DNA from: Olavius algarvensis Gamma 3 endosymbiont
Lineage (GTDB): Bacteria; Pseudomonadota; Gammaproteobacteria; GCA-001735895
Direction: 5' to 3'
Length of the DNA: 35,597 bases
Assembly (NCBI GenBank): GCA_001735895.1
Contig: DS021202.1
Span: 134,013 to 169,609, forward strand
Every line of letters starts with the position of its first letter. Within the stretch, counting starts at the first letter, position 1. The position numbers were made by a program, and so were the translations under genes. This document shows positions 35,317-35,597 of this stretch, piece after piece. The notes beneath the pieces were generated by a model that had not been told where the DNA came from, did no database searches, and worked only from the letters and a program-made list of their open reading frames with translations.

Positions 35317-35597
35317 CTAATCGAATTCAACCTCGTCGGCGTCGCCATCAGGCTCGTCGTCCTCGAGTTCGACAATATCAATACCGGCCTGTAACGCCGC
35401 GAAGAAAGTGGCGGCAGATATGGGCCCGCTGCTATCTTCGTAAGTTGCCGCAGGATCGAGCGGGTAGGTAATGCCGAGAATCGTAATCGAGGTATTGGCG
35501 AAAAAAGAATCGACCAAGCCTTCGAGTTTGGTCGAATGCGGGGTCTAGACGCTTGACGATCTCCGCGGTGACTTCGCCGCCGCCCGCGATACCCTTA
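35317..35597 (-). pseudogene. C-terminal part of a probable DUF5666-like repeat protein, apparent frameshift, runs off right edge
   Basis: The uninterrupted piece is 66 codons from 35517 (a TTG) to 35317: LVDSFFANTSITILGITYPL, then ATYEDSSGPISAATFFAALQ and a very acidic end (DDEPDGDADEVEFD). The pattern (LEG.VDS....I.ILG..Y..D....YED...., then an acidic DGDADEVEF end) resembles DUF5666 repeats of secreted proteins; this is my recognition, not a search. Upstream that frame stops at TAG (35547-35545), but a shifted frame reads IAGGGEVTAEIVKRLDPAFD and joins it if one C of the CC at about 35530-35531 is removed. So a partial gene with one extra base, real or a contig-end error. Confidence 0.55.

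Overview
The window looks like a piece of a gammaproteobacterial chromosome, roughly 55% G+C, and probably a whole contig. The evidence is the order of core genes: a complete gammaproteobacterial-type dcw cluster with murB between murC and ddlB, an LpoA lipoprotein next to rsmI and yraN, petABC followed by sspA-sspB, and a DegS/AlgW-type protease. I cannot name the genus. There are no tRNAs, transposases, phage genes or CRISPR arrays.

Region 1 (1-16441, all minus strand) is the division and cell wall cluster: mraZ, rsmH, ftsL, ftsI, murE, murF, mraY, murD, ftsW, murG, murC, murB, ddlB, ftsQ, ftsA and the start of ftsZ. Nearly every pair overlaps by 1-11 nt, so it reads as one long translationally coupled operon. 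A good promoter and a plausible MraZ operator lie just upstream of mraZ. The products make the UDP-muramyl-pentapeptide and lipid II and assemble the septal synthase. ftsZ runs off the left edge and carries an apparent one-base deletion in its glycine-rich loop.

Region 2 (16442-17470) is noncoding or nearly so. It holds a small ORF with a perfect Shine-Dalgarno, two near-identical 130-bp units that are each long imperfect palindromes, and the RNase P RNA gene (minus), whose 3' end abuts the second unit.

Region 3 (17470-20597) has a small ABM-fold protein (minus) and a plus-strand cassette: a tungsten-type aldehyde ferredoxin oxidoreductase homologue, a MoaD-like protein ending in Gly-Gly, and an exported rhodanese.

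Region 4 (20598-25960) is the prkA-yeaH-spoVR stress/kinase triad on the minus strand. Downstream of spoVR is an unusual tail: a decayed copy of the last 71 bp of spoVR plus two pairs of TTTACTCtGAGTAAA palindromes, looking like an old tandem duplication of about 175 bp.

Region 5 (25961-35597) has rsmI (minus) diverging from lpoA-yraN (plus); then petA-petB-petC-sspA-sspB (minus; cytochrome bc1 plus stringent-starvation proteins), a Nif3-family gene (minus) and a divergent degS/algW-type protease. The right edge carries a long inverted repeat and the end of a probable DUF5666-like repeat protein with an apparent frameshift. Both edges of the window show a one-base frame error, which suggests low consensus quality at contig ends rather than biology.
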